The position numbers and the translations under genes were made by a program. This document shows, piece after piece, positions 44,881 through 53,959 of a stretch of 64,000 nt of DNA (its first letter is position 1; the number at the start of each line of letters is the position of its first letter). The notes beneath the pieces are model-generated. The model did no database searches and had not been told where the DNA came from. It saw nothing but the letters and a program-made list of their open reading frames with translations. Location of the stretch: contig JAFTMI010000029.1 in the NCBI GenBank assembly GCA_017452505.1, positions 78,030 to 142,029 on the forward strand, in the 5' to 3' direction. The DNA is from Oscillospiraceae bacterium. Its GTDB lineage: Bacteria; Bacillota; Clostridia; Oscillospirales; Oscillospiraceae.

Positions 44881-47580
44881 TTACTGCACACCGGGATGCT
44901 GGGCCGCATACTGTTCCCAAGCACTTTGGGTGTGGACCTTACAGGTCACATAAGGGGCATCGTTGGTTATGTTGCCGCTCATGCCCTTAAATACCGCGTC
45001 AGTGCCATCGGCATTGATATAGTATACATAGTCATTGCGCAAATAGTCGCTGATTAAGCGATAAGACGAAGCCTTCAAAATCTGGTCGATCTCGTTCTTT
45101 GTCATTTTCACAAGACCTTCCTGGCGGAGTTTCACAGAGCTGTCAACAGCGGCAAACTTTCTGCACCACTGGGTCGCAACGCCGCCACCGGAGCAGTAAT
45201 CCACCATTACATGCTTATCGCAATACTGGGTCGGCATATCCTCGGCATACACAACAGCCTGACTGGTTGCAATAAAATCACTGGGATTCAAGGGTGCATC
45301 CAGCCGGATATCGTTGGTACAGGCAGAGGTTGCGATCTTGCCGGAGGAAAGGCACATATTTACGCTCTGGAGCTTACTCTGATTGTACAGTAAAATATCG
45401 CTCTTTCCCTGATGGAGGGGGCCCATAACCTGCTTAAACAAATATGCAGCAGGGTTGTTTACGCTATAGCACTGAATAGACTCCGGACTTTCAAAGCCGC
45501 ACCATACAGCTGCTGTATAGTAGCCGGTAAATCCGCAGTACCAACGGTCATAGTTATCACCGGAAGTACCGGTCTTGCCGGCAGTAGAAACGCCATAGGA
45601 GTAGAACAGATCAGCCTCTGTACCGGTACCTTCTCTGGTAGCGGCAGTCAAACAGTAGTTCATATAGTCTACGGATTTTTCGCTGAGAATCTGTTCTGTC
45701 TTCTGCGTATTGTCCAGCACCAGATTACCCTTAGAGTCATAGACCTTGGAGAACGTTCTTCCGTAACGGTAATTGCCCTTGTTGGCAAAGGTAGCAAAAG
45801 CACTTGTCATATCACGCACAGTGACACCAAAGGTCTGCGCACCCAAAGCCAGCGGGCCAATGTCGATATCGCTGTGGTTGCGGCCATCTGGATCGGTATA
45901 AGACTCAACCAAAGTAGAAATGCCAAACTTCTCTTTCGCAAACAGGTAAGCATAATTCACTCCGGCCCTGTCAACAACATTGGCTGCCACAGCATTTACG
46001 GAACGGACAACACCGCGGAAAACAGTACGGGCATAAGAATAGGTCCTGGTATCATTGAGCGGATAAGGTCCGTTGCTATAGCTAAGGGGCAAATCCTTAA
46101 TCACGGTTGCAGGTGTAATTGCGCCGGATTCAAAGGCCGGAGCATAAACCGTAACAGGCTTGATGCAAGAACCGGATTGCCGTTTGGCGTCAGTGGCTCT
46201 GTTCCAGGCATCATGATCGGTCTTCTTGCCAACGTCACCGGCCATAGCAACAATATCGCCGGAGCGGTTATCGATGATTACAATTGCGGAGCGAAGCTGC
46301 TGACCACCACGGGTATCGGGGATCTTATCTATGTTGGTATAGACAGCATCTACGCAATCCTGGGCCGCTTTATCAAAAGTGGTGTAAATATGGTAGCCGC
46401 CTTTTTGGATCTGTTGGAGCATCAGTTCTCTTGTGCTGGAATTCCACTGGAATCCGGATTCCTCCGCAAACGCCTTGGCTACATCCTCCAAAACGGTATC
46501 ACCAAACCAAGAATATATATCCTGAGAATTATCTTTCTGCAGGGATACCTGCGTGTTGCATTGTGGGCAATAACGCTTGCCGTCAGATTCTTTATAGTTT
46601 TTGGCTACATCGCGATAACCACAATTTTCACAAGTGGTAAGCCGGTCCTCCTCGTCTACTCCAACTTTTAAGACAAGTTCCTGCGCAATTGCTTCTTGAT
46701 ATTCAGCCTCAGTCAGCCAGCCATATTCGCGCATAGCCCAAAGGACATCTTCTTTTCGCTTTTTATTATTATCAAAGTTCTGATAAGGATCATAATATGT
46801 GGGAGAATTTGTGATACTGATCAAACTGGCGCATTCCGCAGGGGTCAGTAACTCCAATTCCTTGCCGAAATATGTCTCTGCTGCGCTGCGAACACCACGG
46901 CAGCCTTGACCTAAATAGATGCAGTTTAGATACATCTCCATAATGGTATCCTTGTGATACCGTTTCTCCAACTGCAATGCCCGGAATATCTCCAACACCT
47001 TGCGCTGAACGGTAACATCATCGGCGCTTTCATCCTCAAACAGCAGTAGATTTTTAATCAGCTGCTGGGTGATGCTGGAGCCGCCAACCGAGTCATCGCC
47101 AAAGAACATACGGGCACAGGCCTTAACGGTTGTTATCCAGTCAACACCTTGGTGTGTATAAAAACGGTGATCCTCAATGGCAACCGCCGCATGGACCAGA
47201 TCCTCGGGAATATCTTCCAAATCTGCCCATTTACTGCTTGTTGTTGCAAAAATATTCTGATAGACCTGAATATCGCCGGCAGAATCCACATAGTACATAG
47301 TGGAGCTCTGATCCATAGATACATCTTCAATGGCCATACCTGCCATAGGCAGGATGTCATTTTGCAGATAGTCACCCAGTACCCCCATAAAGGCGAAGCC
47401 ACAAACAATGCCAACTAACAAAACCGTGATCGCGGCTCCGGCCAACACTTTCAAAACAGAAAAGGCGATCATCCACCCTCTGTGTGCAGTACGAACACTC
47501 CAATGAGGATTCCAGTTTTGTCGGGCCTGTTTCTGCTTCTCCTTTATATCTTTGACTTTATGCAAGATTTTTTCAAACAT
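44881..47580 (-). CDS. Class A penicillin-binding protein (PBP1A type) with zinc-ribbon insertion
   Basis: Bifunctional peptidoglycan synthase of 899 residues. Basic cytoplasmic tail, membrane helix about 44-66; GT51 glycosyltransferase about 90-300 with catalytic Glu136 in IEDHRFYTHQG and GGSSITQQL near 167; transpeptidase about 430-730 with SxxK at Ser471-Lys474 (SGSCIKP), SVN at 527-529 and KTGT at 669-672. Between the domains, residues 317-341 form CENC-x17-CPQC, a zinc-ribbon-like insertion that I do not know from standard PBP1A. Start ATG 47580 follows GGAGGT. It heads the run that continues into the methyltransferase and ecf genes. Confidence 0.95.
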   Translation of the reverse strand: MFEKILHKVKDIKEKQKQARQNWNPHWSVRTAHRGWMIAFSVLKVLAGAAITVLLVGIVCGFAFMGVLGDYLQNDILPMAGMAIEDVSMDQSSTMYYVDSAGDIQVYQNIFATTSSKWADLEDIPEDLVHAAVAIEDHRFYTHQGVDWITTVKACARMFFGDDSVGGSSITQQLIKNLLLFEDESADDVTVQRKVLEIFRALQLEKRYHKDTIMEMYLNCIYLGQGCRGVRSAAETYFGKELELLTPAECASLISITNSPTYYDPYQNFDNNKKRKEDVLWAMREYGWLTEAEYQEAIAQELVLKVGVDEEDRLTTCENCGYRDVAKNYKESDGKRYCPQCNTQVSLQKDNSQDIYSWFGDTVLEDVAKAFAEESGFQWNSSTRELMLQQIQKGGYHIYTTFDKAAQDCVDAVYTNIDKIPDTRGGQQLRSAIVIIDNRSGDIVAMAGDVGKKTDHDAWNRATDAKRQSGSCIKPVTVYAPAFESGAITPATVIKDLPLSYSNGPYPLNDTRTYSYARTVFRGVVRSVNAVAANVVDRAGVNYAYLFAKEKFGISTLVESYTDPDGRNHSDIDIGPLALGAQTFGVTVRDMTSAFATFANKGNYRYGRTFSKVYDSKGNLVLDNTQKTEQILSEKSVDYMNYCLTAATREGTGTEADLFYSYGVSTAGKTGTSGDNYDRWYCGFTGYYTAAVWCGFESPESIQCYSVNNPAAYLFKQVMGPLHQGKSDILLYNQSKLQSVNMCLSSGKIATSACTNDIRLDAPLNPSDFIATSQAVVYAEDMPTQYCDKHVMVDYCSGGGVATQWCRKFAAVDSSVKLRQEGLVKMTKNEIDQILKASSYRLISDYLRNDYVYYINADGTDAVFKGMSGNITNDAPYVTCKVHTQSAWEQYAAQHPGVQ

Positions 47581-47662
47581 TATATAACCTCCATCCATAT
47601 GGCAAAGAGCCGACAGGATCAAATATCATTCAAATGTGCATGGCTATAGCACTACGCATATC

Positions 47663-47691
47663 ATTATAGCACATCTACCATAAAAACGAAA
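47663..47691 (-). promoter_or_regulatory. Extended -10 promoter of the PBP1A gene
   Basis: TGC directly before TATAAT on the minus strand; the -35 position (TTTCGT, 17 bp) is poor. About 80 bases upstream of the PBP1A start. Confidence 0.55.
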
Positions 47692-47817
47692 GACCTATTT
47701 TATAAATTATCTATGAATATACAGTTACAGTATGCCCAAAATATAACGATTTTCCCACACGCAGATTTCATAAAAAACATTTGTAAGGATATACTGTAAT
47801 CAGCGGCAGGATTATAC

Positions 47818-47846
47818 TTGATTTTCACAGGGTTTACGGTTAGAAT
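47818..47846 (+). promoter_or_regulatory. Sigma-A promoter of the DUF1292 gene
   Basis: TTGATT, 17-bp spacer, TAGAAT, 32 bases upstream of the start. Another candidate (TTCATA, 17 bp, TATACT) lies at 47768-47796. Confidence 0.65.
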
Positions 47847-47878
47847 ATACCTACAACGACGATTGGAGGTATCCACTA

Positions 47879-48157
47879 ATGGATGATTACGGTTCTGATT
47901 TTATTACCATCGTAGACGAGGACGGTACCGAGTTCGAGCTGGAAGTTCTCACCAGCATTGAATATAACGGCGAAACCTATTTGGCTGTCACCCTGGCTAC
48001 TGACGAAGAAGATGCGGAATTGGAGGTCAGCATTCTCAAATCCGTAGAGGAGGATGACGGAGAATCCACCCTCTGCGCCATCGAAGATGAGACCGAGCTG
48101 GAAACTGTCTATAATTTGATTATGGAGCAGCTCTACGAGGAAGATAATGAAGCGTAA
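47879..48157 (+). CDS. DUF1292 (YrzB-like) acidic protein
   Basis: Small uncharacterised Firmicute protein of 92 residues, very acidic throughout. The family pattern FITIVDEDGTEFELEVLTSI (about 8-27), YNGETYLAVTL, then an acidic stretch and EEDGESTLCAIEDETELETV (in part) is complete. No membrane helix. TGGAGGT precedes ATG 47879. In Bacillus the homologue sits in the yrzL-yrrK-yrzB cluster; here it stands alone just upstream of the 6S-like RNA. Confidence 0.9.
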   Translation: MDDYGSDFITIVDEDGTEFELEVLTSIEYNGETYLAVTLATDEEDAELEVSILKSVEEDDGESTLCAIEDETELETVYNLIMEQLYEEDNEA

Positions 48158-48384
48158 CCGCACTGCCTGCTTGGTGCGTAATGCGTCCTGTTGGACCCAC
48201 ATTTTATAATACGGGATGCTTGACTTCCTTGTCGTATTGCAGACCTCCCGCCCCTGCTTTGACAGACGGCGGACGTTGGGAGCAGCGAAGACACGGAGCG
48301 GCGACCCACCTGCAGATTGGTGCAGGTCATAATCGGACGCATACGGCCAAAGCGGGTATGGCAAGGGGAGCTAAGCTCCCCTTG
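48158..48384 (+). ncRNA. ssrS: Structured RNA, probable 6S RNA
   Basis: Noncoding RNA of about 200-225 bases directly after the DUF1292 gene, with its own terminator. A long imperfect closing stem pairs about 48166-48188 with 48334-48355 (CCTGCTT and ATGCGTCC against GGACGCAT and AAGCGGG). Inside is a large asymmetric bubble (48189-48220 against about 48301-48333, containing the promoter-like TATAAT at 48205-48210). The 3' side of the bubble holds a perfect ACCTGCA/TGCAGGT hairpin at 48308-48327, and an irregular upper arm includes CTCCC/GGGAG. This rod-bubble-rod form is the 6S layout, in which the RNA mimics an open promoter and binds sigma-A polymerase. A GATAAT at 48143-48148 could be its -10. 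Exact ends are not known. Confidence 0.65.
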
Positions 48385-48390
48385 TTTTTT
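48362..48390 (+). terminator. Terminator of the 6S-like RNA
   Basis: Stem CAAGGGGAGC/GCTCCCCTTG (48362-48371 with 48375-48384) and T6. Confidence 0.9.
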
Positions 48391-48456
48391 ATTTTGGCAT
48401 ATCTTCTAAAAAATTGTAAACTTTTTGCACAAATCCAACAAACTGAAAGTTTCCTC

Positions 48457-48485
48457 TTGAAACTGGGGGAAAAATAGGTTATAGT
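48457..48485 (+). promoter_or_regulatory. Sigma-A promoter of the foldase gene
   Basis: TTGAAA, 17-bp spacer, TATAGT, about 60 bases upstream of the start. Confidence 0.75.
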
Positions 48486-48544
48486 ATATTAACTTGTGCG
48501 CCCACTTCGGGCCGCAAACCATTCGTATGAGAGGAATTGATACT

Positions 48545-50212
48545 ATGAGCGCATCCAGCAAGAAAAAGCTCCGCAAGGAGTTGGCTGCCGAAATGCTGAC
48601 CGAAAAGCAGCGGCAGGAGAAAAAAGAGGCAAAAAAACTCAAGGCTATGACCATTTCCTTTGTGGCGATCATGCTTGTAATTGCCATCGTTTTCAGTGTA
48701 GTCCTTGTGGATAACGGAATCAACAGATCCGGTTATTTCCAGAAGAAGACTATTGCCGCTACTGTCAACAAACAAGATATGAATAGCGTTCAGGTCAACT
48801 ACTATCTGACCGACTATATCAAGAACATCTATTCTCAATGGCAGAGCCAGTACGGCGACAATCTCAGTGTAATGCTGGGCTTTATGGGTATGGACGCCAA
48901 TAAATCTTTAGACGAGCAAATCTACGACAAGGAAAGCGGACAAACCTTTGCCGACTATTACCTGGGCGAGGCTTTGGCTAAGGCTAAGAGCGATTATGCA
49001 CTCTACAACAAAGCCATGGCTGAAGGCTTCAAGCTCAGCGAGGACGAGCAGAAGGCTATGGATTCCAACTTAAGCATGATGGATCTGTATGCCCAGCTTT
49101 ACGGCTATAAGAATGCGGACAAGTTCCTGCAGGCTACATACGGCTATGGCGCCACCCTGGAGTCCTACACCGAGTACACCAAGATCTCTACTATTGCCAC
49201 CGCATTCTACAGTAAGTACAGCGCAGATCTCAAGTATGACGATGCTGCAATCCGCGACTACGAAAAGGGCAAGGAAAACAACTTTACCTCTTTCAGCTAT
49301 GCTACTTACACTTTGTCCGCCGATGATTTCCTGCCCGAACAAGCTGACGACAAAGAGAAGAAAGAGCCTACCGCTGAGGAAACCGCAGCTGCCCTGAAAA
49401 AGGCAGAAGAGGCTATTAACTCTCTGAAGGATGCAAAGAACCTGGAAGAACTGAATAAGATGATCGGCGCCCTGGAGATTAATAAGGATTCTAAAGACCC
49501 TGTTACTTCACAGGCCAGAACCGATTTGCTGTACCCCCAGATTGCCACCAACCTGCAGTCTTGGCTGGCTGACAAGGCCCGTGTTGAAAACGAGATCACT
49601 GTCATCGCTGAAGAAACTACTTCCAAAGATAAGGACGGCAAGGAAGTAAAGACTACCACCGGTTACACCATCGTTCTTTTCCAGGCACGTAATGAAAATA
49701 CACAGAAGTTGGCGAATGTCCGTCACTTGTTGGTTGCCTTCGAAGGCGGCAGCACTGCCACCGACGGCAGCAAGACCTACTCTGACGAAGAGAAAGCTGC
49801 TGCAAAGGCTGAGGCGGAAAAGCTTCTGAAGGAATGGGAAGACGGCAAGAAGACCGAAGAGTCTTTCGTTGAACTGGTCAAGAAGCATACCAAGGATGAC
49901 GCTTCTAAGGAGACCGGTGGTCTGTACGAAGATATTCACCCCAAGTCCAACTATGTTCCTAACTTCCTAAACTGGTGTATTGACTCCAACCGCAAGGTTG
50001 GCGATACCGGTATCATCCAGTCTGAGTACGGCTATCATATCATGTACTTCTCCAGCTATGATGAGCTCACCTACCGTGATTATATGATCCGTGAAGAAAT
50101 GCGTACCAACGATGTTGAAGAATGGTACAATAAAACCCTGGAAGGTACTTCCACATCTGTGGGCAATGTCAAATATCTGAACATGGATATTGTTTTGGCT
50201 AACCTCGGTTAA
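48545..50212 (+). CDS. Membrane-anchored parvulin-type peptidyl-prolyl isomerase (PrsA/SurA-like foldase)
   Basis: Extracytoplasmic folding factor of 555 residues. It has a charged cytoplasmic tail (about 1-33), one membrane helix (about 34-55), a SurA-type helical N-domain, a Lys/Glu-rich coiled segment near 270-310, and a C-terminal parvulin domain about 380-530 with ANVRHLLVAFEGG, SFVELVKKHTKDDASKETGG (in part) and VGDTGIIQSEYGYHIMYF. Unlike Bacillus PrsA it has no lipobox and is anchored by a helix. ATG 48545 follows GAGAGGA at a long spacing; the earlier frame from 48494 is unlikely. Single-gene unit. Confidence 0.85.
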   Translation: MSASSKKKLRKELAAEMLTEKQRQEKKEAKKLKAMTISFVAIMLVIAIVFSVVLVDNGINRSGYFQKKTIAATVNKQDMNSVQVNYYLTDYIKNIYSQWQSQYGDNLSVMLGFMGMDANKSLDEQIYDKESGQTFADYYLGEALAKAKSDYALYNKAMAEGFKLSEDEQKAMDSNLSMMDLYAQLYGYKNADKFLQATYGYGATLESYTEYTKISTIATAFYSKYSADLKYDDAAIRDYEKGKENNFTSFSYATYTLSADDFLPEQADDKEKKEPTAEETAAALKKAEEAINSLKDAKNLEELNKMIGALEINKDSKDPVTSQARTDLLYPQIATNLQSWLADKARVENEITVIAEETTSKDKDGKEVKTTTGYTIVLFQARNENTQKLANVRHLLVAFEGGSTATDGSKTYSDEEKAAAKAEAEKLLKEWEDGKKTEESFVELVKKHTKDDASKETGGLYEDIHPKSNYVPNFLNWCIDSNRKVGDTGIIQSEYGYHIMYFSSYDELTYRDYMIREEMRTNDVEEWYNKTLEGTSTSVGNVKYLNMDIVLANLG

Positions 50213-50223
50213 TATCACAACAA

Positions 50224-50260
50224 ATCAGCCACAGGCGTTAGGCCTGTGGCTGATCTTCTT
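50224..50260 (+). terminator. Terminator of the foldase gene
   Basis: 13-bp stem (50224-50236 with 50242-50254) followed by CTTCTTT. Confidence 0.8.
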
Positions 50261-50265
50261 TATAA

Positions 50266-50292
50266 AAGAAAACCACCGGCCATGCCGGTGGT
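50266..50292 (-). terminator. Terminator of tyrS
   Basis: Stem ACCACCGGC/GCCGGTGGT (50272-50280 with 50284-50292), followed on the minus strand by TTTCTTTT. Confidence 0.85.
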
Positions 50293-50299
50293 CTTCTTA

Positions 50300-51523
50300 T
50301 TAATTGAGAATTGCTTTGTGGAAAACTTTTTTGCCCTTGCGGATCTTAACGCCTTCACGGAGCATTTCTTCTGTGACAGCGAACTGTGGGGCGGGCACTT
50401 TTTCGTCATTGACGAAGACACCGCCCTGCTCGACTAATTGGCGAGCCTGCTTGTTGGAGGGTGCCAAACCACAGGCAACCATCAGATTCAGAATGCCGAT
50501 CTTACCGTCAGTCAGCTGCTCTGCAGCAATTTCGGTGGTAGGCATATTGGCATCGTCACCGCCGCCGGCAAACAGTGCCTTGGCAGCAGCCTGGGCCTTG
50601 TCTGCTTCCTCCTCACCGTGAACAAGCTTTGTCAGCTCGTAAGCCAGGATCTCCTTGGCAGTATTCAGCTGGGCATCCTTCCAGGAATCCATCTCGTTGA
50701 TCTGCTCCAGGGGCAGGAAGGTCAGCATGCGAATGCACTTGAGGACATCAGAGTCCTCCACATTGCGCCAATATTGATAGAATTCGAAGGGTGAAGTCTT
50801 ATTGGGATCCAGCCATACAGCGCCCTTGGCGGTCTTGCCCATCTTCTTGCCCTCGGAGTTGAGAAGCAGGGTGATGGTCATTGCATGCGCATCCTGGCCC
50901 AGTTTCCGGCGAATCAACTCAGTACCGCCCAGCATATTGCTCCACTGGTCGTTACCGCCAAACTGCATATTACAGCCGTACTTTTGGAACAGATAGTAGA
51001 AGTCATAAGACTGCATAGGCATATAGTTGAATTCCAGGAAGGACAGGCCCTTCTCCATTCTCTGCTTGAAGCACTCAGCACGGAGCATATTGTTCACGGA
51101 GAAACATCCACCGATCTCTCGGATAAAATCCACATAGTTCAGCTGCAGCAGCCAATCGGCATTATTGACCATCATAGCCTTATCATCGCCGAACTCAATA
51201 AACCGCTCCATCTGCTTTTTGAAGCAAGCACAGTTGTGATCAATGGTCTCCTTGGTCATCATGGAGCGCATATCGGTACGACCGGAAGGGTCGCCAATCA
51301 TAGCCGTGCCGCCGCCAATCAGTGCGATAGGCTTATTGCCGGCCATCTGCAAACGCTTCATCAGACACAGGGCCATAAAGTGGCCAACGTGCAGAGAATC
51401 GGCTGTGGGGTCAAAACCGATATAGAAAACAGCCTTGCCGTTGTCGATCATCTCACGGATCGCTTCTTCGTTGGTAACCTGGGCAATCAAGCCTCTGGCA
51501 ACCAGCTCGTCATATACTTTCAT
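50300..51523 (-). CDS. tyrS: Tyrosyl-tRNA synthetase
   Basis: Class I synthetase charging tRNA-Tyr. 407 residues: catalytic domain with [12 protein letters not shown] at 37-48 (HIGH motif), the tyrosine-binding Tyr/Gln/Asp region [10 protein letters not shown] near 170, KMGKT near 226 (KMSKS equivalent), and a C-terminal S4 RNA-binding domain ([20 protein letters not shown]). Start ATG 51523 follows GGAGGA; the open frame to 51607 lies in the T-box leader. The T-box directly upstream means transcription rises when uncharged tRNA-Tyr builds up. Confidence 0.98.
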   Translation of the reverse strand: MKVYDELVARGLIAQVTNEEAIREMIDNGKAVFYIGFDPTADSLHVGHFMALCLMKRLQMAGNKPIALIGGGTAMIGDPSGRTDMRSMMTKETIDHNCACFKKQMERFIEFGDDKAMMVNNADWLLQLNYVDFIREIGGCFSVNNMLRAECFKQRMEKGLSFLEFNYMPMQSYDFYYLFQKYGCNMQFGGNDQWSNMLGGTELIRRKLGQDAHAMTITLLLNSEGKKMGKTAKGAVWLDPNKTSPFEFYQYWRNVEDSDVLKCIRMLTFLPLEQINEMDSWKDAQLNTAKEILAYELTKLVHGEEEADKAQAAAKALFAGGGDDANMPTTEIAAEQLTDGKIGILNLMVACGLAPSNKQARQLVEQGGVFVNDEKVPAPQFAVTEEMLREGVKIRKGKKVFHKAILN

Positions 51524-51534
51524 CCTAAATTCCT

Positions 51535-51798
51535 CCAAAAAATATAAAGCCCCCTGTCCCGAAGGACAGAGGGCGTAAATTACGCGGTACCACCTCTGGT
51601 TCGGCACGATCTCACAACCGTACCCTCACGGCGTTAAAAACGCCACTGCTGTATCGGGCATACCCGTCCTTCCCTACTAAAGTTCAGAAAGGCCGCTCCA
51701 GGAGGTAACTTCAGCAATTCCCCTGCTGTCTTGCACCCTCCGGCAGCTCTCTGAAACCAGGAAATTACTTACTGCATCCTGTCATCGCGTTGAAAGTA
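51535..51798 (-). promoter_or_regulatory. T-box riboswitch leader of tyrS
   Basis: tRNA-sensing transcription attenuator. The conserved T-box AGAGGTGGTACCGCG lies at 51583-51597 on the minus strand; its UGGN bases pair with the free CCA end of uncharged tRNA. A terminator hairpin (GCCCCCTGTCC with GGACAGAGGGC at 51549-51574) and a T-rich tract come next. Upstream is a stem I region with GAGAGCTGCCGGAGGGTGC and GACAGC. A UAC tyrosine codon in AGTTACCTCC (51705-51707) sits where the specifier loop is expected, which fits tyrS. Confidence 0.92.
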
Positions 51799-51803
51799 AA
51801 GCT

Positions 51804-51832
51804 ATGTTAACAAAAAACGCGCAATTTGTCAA
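51804..51832 (-). promoter_or_regulatory. Sigma-A promoter of the tyrS T-box transcript
   Basis: TTGACA, 17-bp spacer, TAACAT on the minus strand. The -35 overlaps the last codons of recN. Confidence 0.85.
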
Positions 51833-53484
51833 GTGGCATCGGCCAACATCTCACCAGCACTTTTCAGCGTAGTTTCTGTGATATTAGCGCCGCCGATGAT
51901 ACGGGCCAATTCCCGCTTTCTGCCCTCAATATCCAAGGGCGTTACTGTGGTATAAGTACGCCCGCTGCGCTCTTCCTTCGCAATCAGCAAATGGGTACTG
52001 GCCAAAGCTGCAAGCTGGGGCAAGTGGGTCACACAGAGCACTTGCTTATTCTTTGCCACGCTACGAAGCTTCTCTGCCACCTTTTGAGCTGCACGACCGG
52101 ACACACCTGTATCCACCTCGTCGAAAATCAAGGTAGCTACCTGATCCTGCTCCGCAAGCACATTCTTCATTGCCAGCATGATCCGAGCCAATTCACCACC
52201 GGAAGCCACCTTATTCAAGGGCTTCAGCGCTTCACCGGCATTGGCTGACATATAAAAGGCAACTGCATCGGCGCCGTTTGCCGCCATTTCGATCTCTTGA
52301 AACGCACAGGCAAATTGCACCTTGGGCATATCCAACTGGGCCAGCTCAGAAAGAATTCGCGCAGACAAGACTTCAGCTGTCTTCTTACGATTCTCCCGCA
52401 AACGCAAGGCGATCTCCATAGTTTCAGCCTCGGCCATTGCCAGTTTCTTCTTCAGCTTGTCGATGGTATCATCGGCGAATTCAATTTCATCCAGTTCTTT
52501 TTGTGCATTCTCTAAATAGGCAAGGATATCCCGACAGGTTGCGCCGTATTTTCTGCGCAGTCGATGGATCACATCCAAACGGGCTTCAATTTTATCCAAT
52601 TCGTCCGCAGAAAAACTCAAATCGTCACGGGCATCACGAATCTCTTCAGCCACATCCTGCACCTGGTACATTAGGTCAGCTACCCGCTCATGGAGCGCTG
52701 AATAGGTATCTGTATAGCGGTTCAAACGGGACAACTCCCGTTCTGCCTCAGCAAGCAGCGTAGCCGCGCCGTCTGTGTCGTCGTCACCATATAGGCTTAC
52801 CGTGGCTGCATGCATCGCATCACTGAGTTTTTCACCGTTTTGCAGGATTTTTCTGCGTTCCTCTAACTGCTCATCCTCGTCGGGTTCTAAATTCGCCTTG
52901 GATATCTCCTCAATTTGATAACGGAGGGTCTCCATTTTGCGGAGCTTTTCTCCCTCGTCCATAGACATCCGCTGGATCTCCCGGCGAATCTGAGACATTG
53001 CGTCAAAGGATGCTGCGTACTCCCCTCTTAACGCGCTGTTCTCCGCAAAATCATCCAGGAAAATCAGATGATTTGCCTCGTCAAACAAGGAGGCTGAATC
53101 GTGCTGGCCGTGGATGTTGATCAGCTGAATACCAAGCTTGCGAAGAATAGACACAGTAACCAAGGCGCCATTGACACGGCAAATATTTTTCCCGTCAAGG
53201 AACACATCCCGGTGGATCACAGTCTCCGCATCATAAGGAACACCGTTTTCTGCAAACCAAGAAAGTTCCGGCACGTCCGTAAATACAGCCCGGACAGTTG
53301 CCTTATCTGTTCCCGTACGGATCATATCCCGGTAAGTTCGCTCACCTAAAATTGCCGAAATCGCATCGATCACAATGGATTTACCGGCACCGGTCTCACC
53401 GGTGAGAACATTGAAGCCGGCGTCAAAGGAAATGTCAGCGCACTCAATGACCGCAATATTCTCAATATGCAAAAGACTCAGCAC
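51829..53484 (-). CDS. recN: DNA repair protein RecN
   Basis: SMC-like ATPase acting early at double-strand breaks. 551 residues: Walker A GETGAGKS at 29-36, two long coiled-coil arms (about 150-370) around a central hinge, and a C-terminal ATPase half with KVASGGELARIMLAMKNVLA (signature, near 425) and ATLIFDEVDTGVSGRAAQKV (in part; Walker B), then HLPQLAALA. Last gene of dxs-tlyA-nadK-argR-recN, 13 bp after argR. Start ATG 53484 follows AGGAGGGG. Confidence 0.97.
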   Translation of the reverse strand: MLSLLHIENIAVIECADISFDAGFNVLTGETGAGKSIVIDAISAILGERTYRDMIRTGTDKATVRAVFTDVPELSWFAENGVPYDAETVIHRDVFLDGKNICRVNGALVTVSILRKLGIQLINIHGQHDSASLFDEANHLIFLDDFAENSALRGEYAASFDAMSQIRREIQRMSMDEGEKLRKMETLRYQIEEISKANLEPDEDEQLEERRKILQNGEKLSDAMHAATVSLYGDDDTDGAATLLAEAERELSRLNRYTDTYSALHERVADLMYQVQDVAEEIRDARDDLSFSADELDKIEARLDVIHRLRRKYGATCRDILAYLENAQKELDEIEFADDTIDKLKKKLAMAEAETMEIALRLRENRKKTAEVLSARILSELAQLDMPKVQFACAFQEIEMAANGADAVAFYMSANAGEALKPLNKVASGGELARIMLAMKNVLAEQDQVATLIFDEVDTGVSGRAAQKVAEKLRSVAKNKQVLCVTHLPQLAALASTHLLIAKEERSGRTYTTVTPLDIEGRKRELARIIGGANITETTLKSAGEMLADAT

Positions 53485-53497
53485 GCTGCTCCCCTCC

Positions 53498-53950
53498 TTA
53501 GTTTAACAGATTCTTAATTTCTCCACAGAACGTGGCTGCGGCATTGATATCGCGCATAACTACGATCACCGTATCGTCACCGGACAAACAGCCCACCACT
53601 GTACGCATACTCATGGCATCGATTGCGGCACCAGCAGCTGATGCAAGGCCGGGTAAAGTGTGAATCACAATGATGTTCTGCGCATAGTCCACTCGCACAA
53701 CGCATTCCTTGAAAATGGTATTGAGACGGGTGGAGAATGTACTGGTCTGCTCATTTCCGGAAATCGCGTACCGGTAGGTACCTAAATTGGTAAGCTCTTT
53801 TACAATTCGCATTTCCTTAATATCTCTGGAAATTGTGGCCTGAGTACCGCGGAAACCAGCCTCCTGCAATTCTGTCAGCAGCTGCTCCTGGGTCTCTACA
53901 TTTTTGGTAGAAATAATTTCTAAGATCTTTGCCTGTCTTTGATTTTTCAT
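53498..53950 (-). CDS. argR: Arginine repressor ArgR
   Basis: Arginine-responsive hexameric DNA-binding regulator. 150 residues: winged helix with VETQEQLLTELQEAGFRGTQ (in part) and ATISRDIKEMRIVK (recognition helix) at about 17-51, and a C-terminal oligomerisation/arginine domain with GLASAAGAAIDAMSM and GCLSGDDTVIVVMRD. ATG 53950 has AGGTGA five bases upstream; a GTG at 53959 is less likely. Placement between nadK and recN is the usual Firmicute order; no arginine genes are in the window. Confidence 0.96.
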   Translation of the reverse strand: MKNQRQAKILEIISTKNVETQEQLLTELQEAGFRGTQATISRDIKEMRIVKELTNLGTYRYAISGNEQTSTFSTRLNTIFKECVVRVDYAQNIIVIHTLPGLASAAGAAIDAMSMRTVVGCLSGDDTVIVVMRDINAAATFCGEIKNLLN

Positions 53951-53959
53951 TGCATTCAC

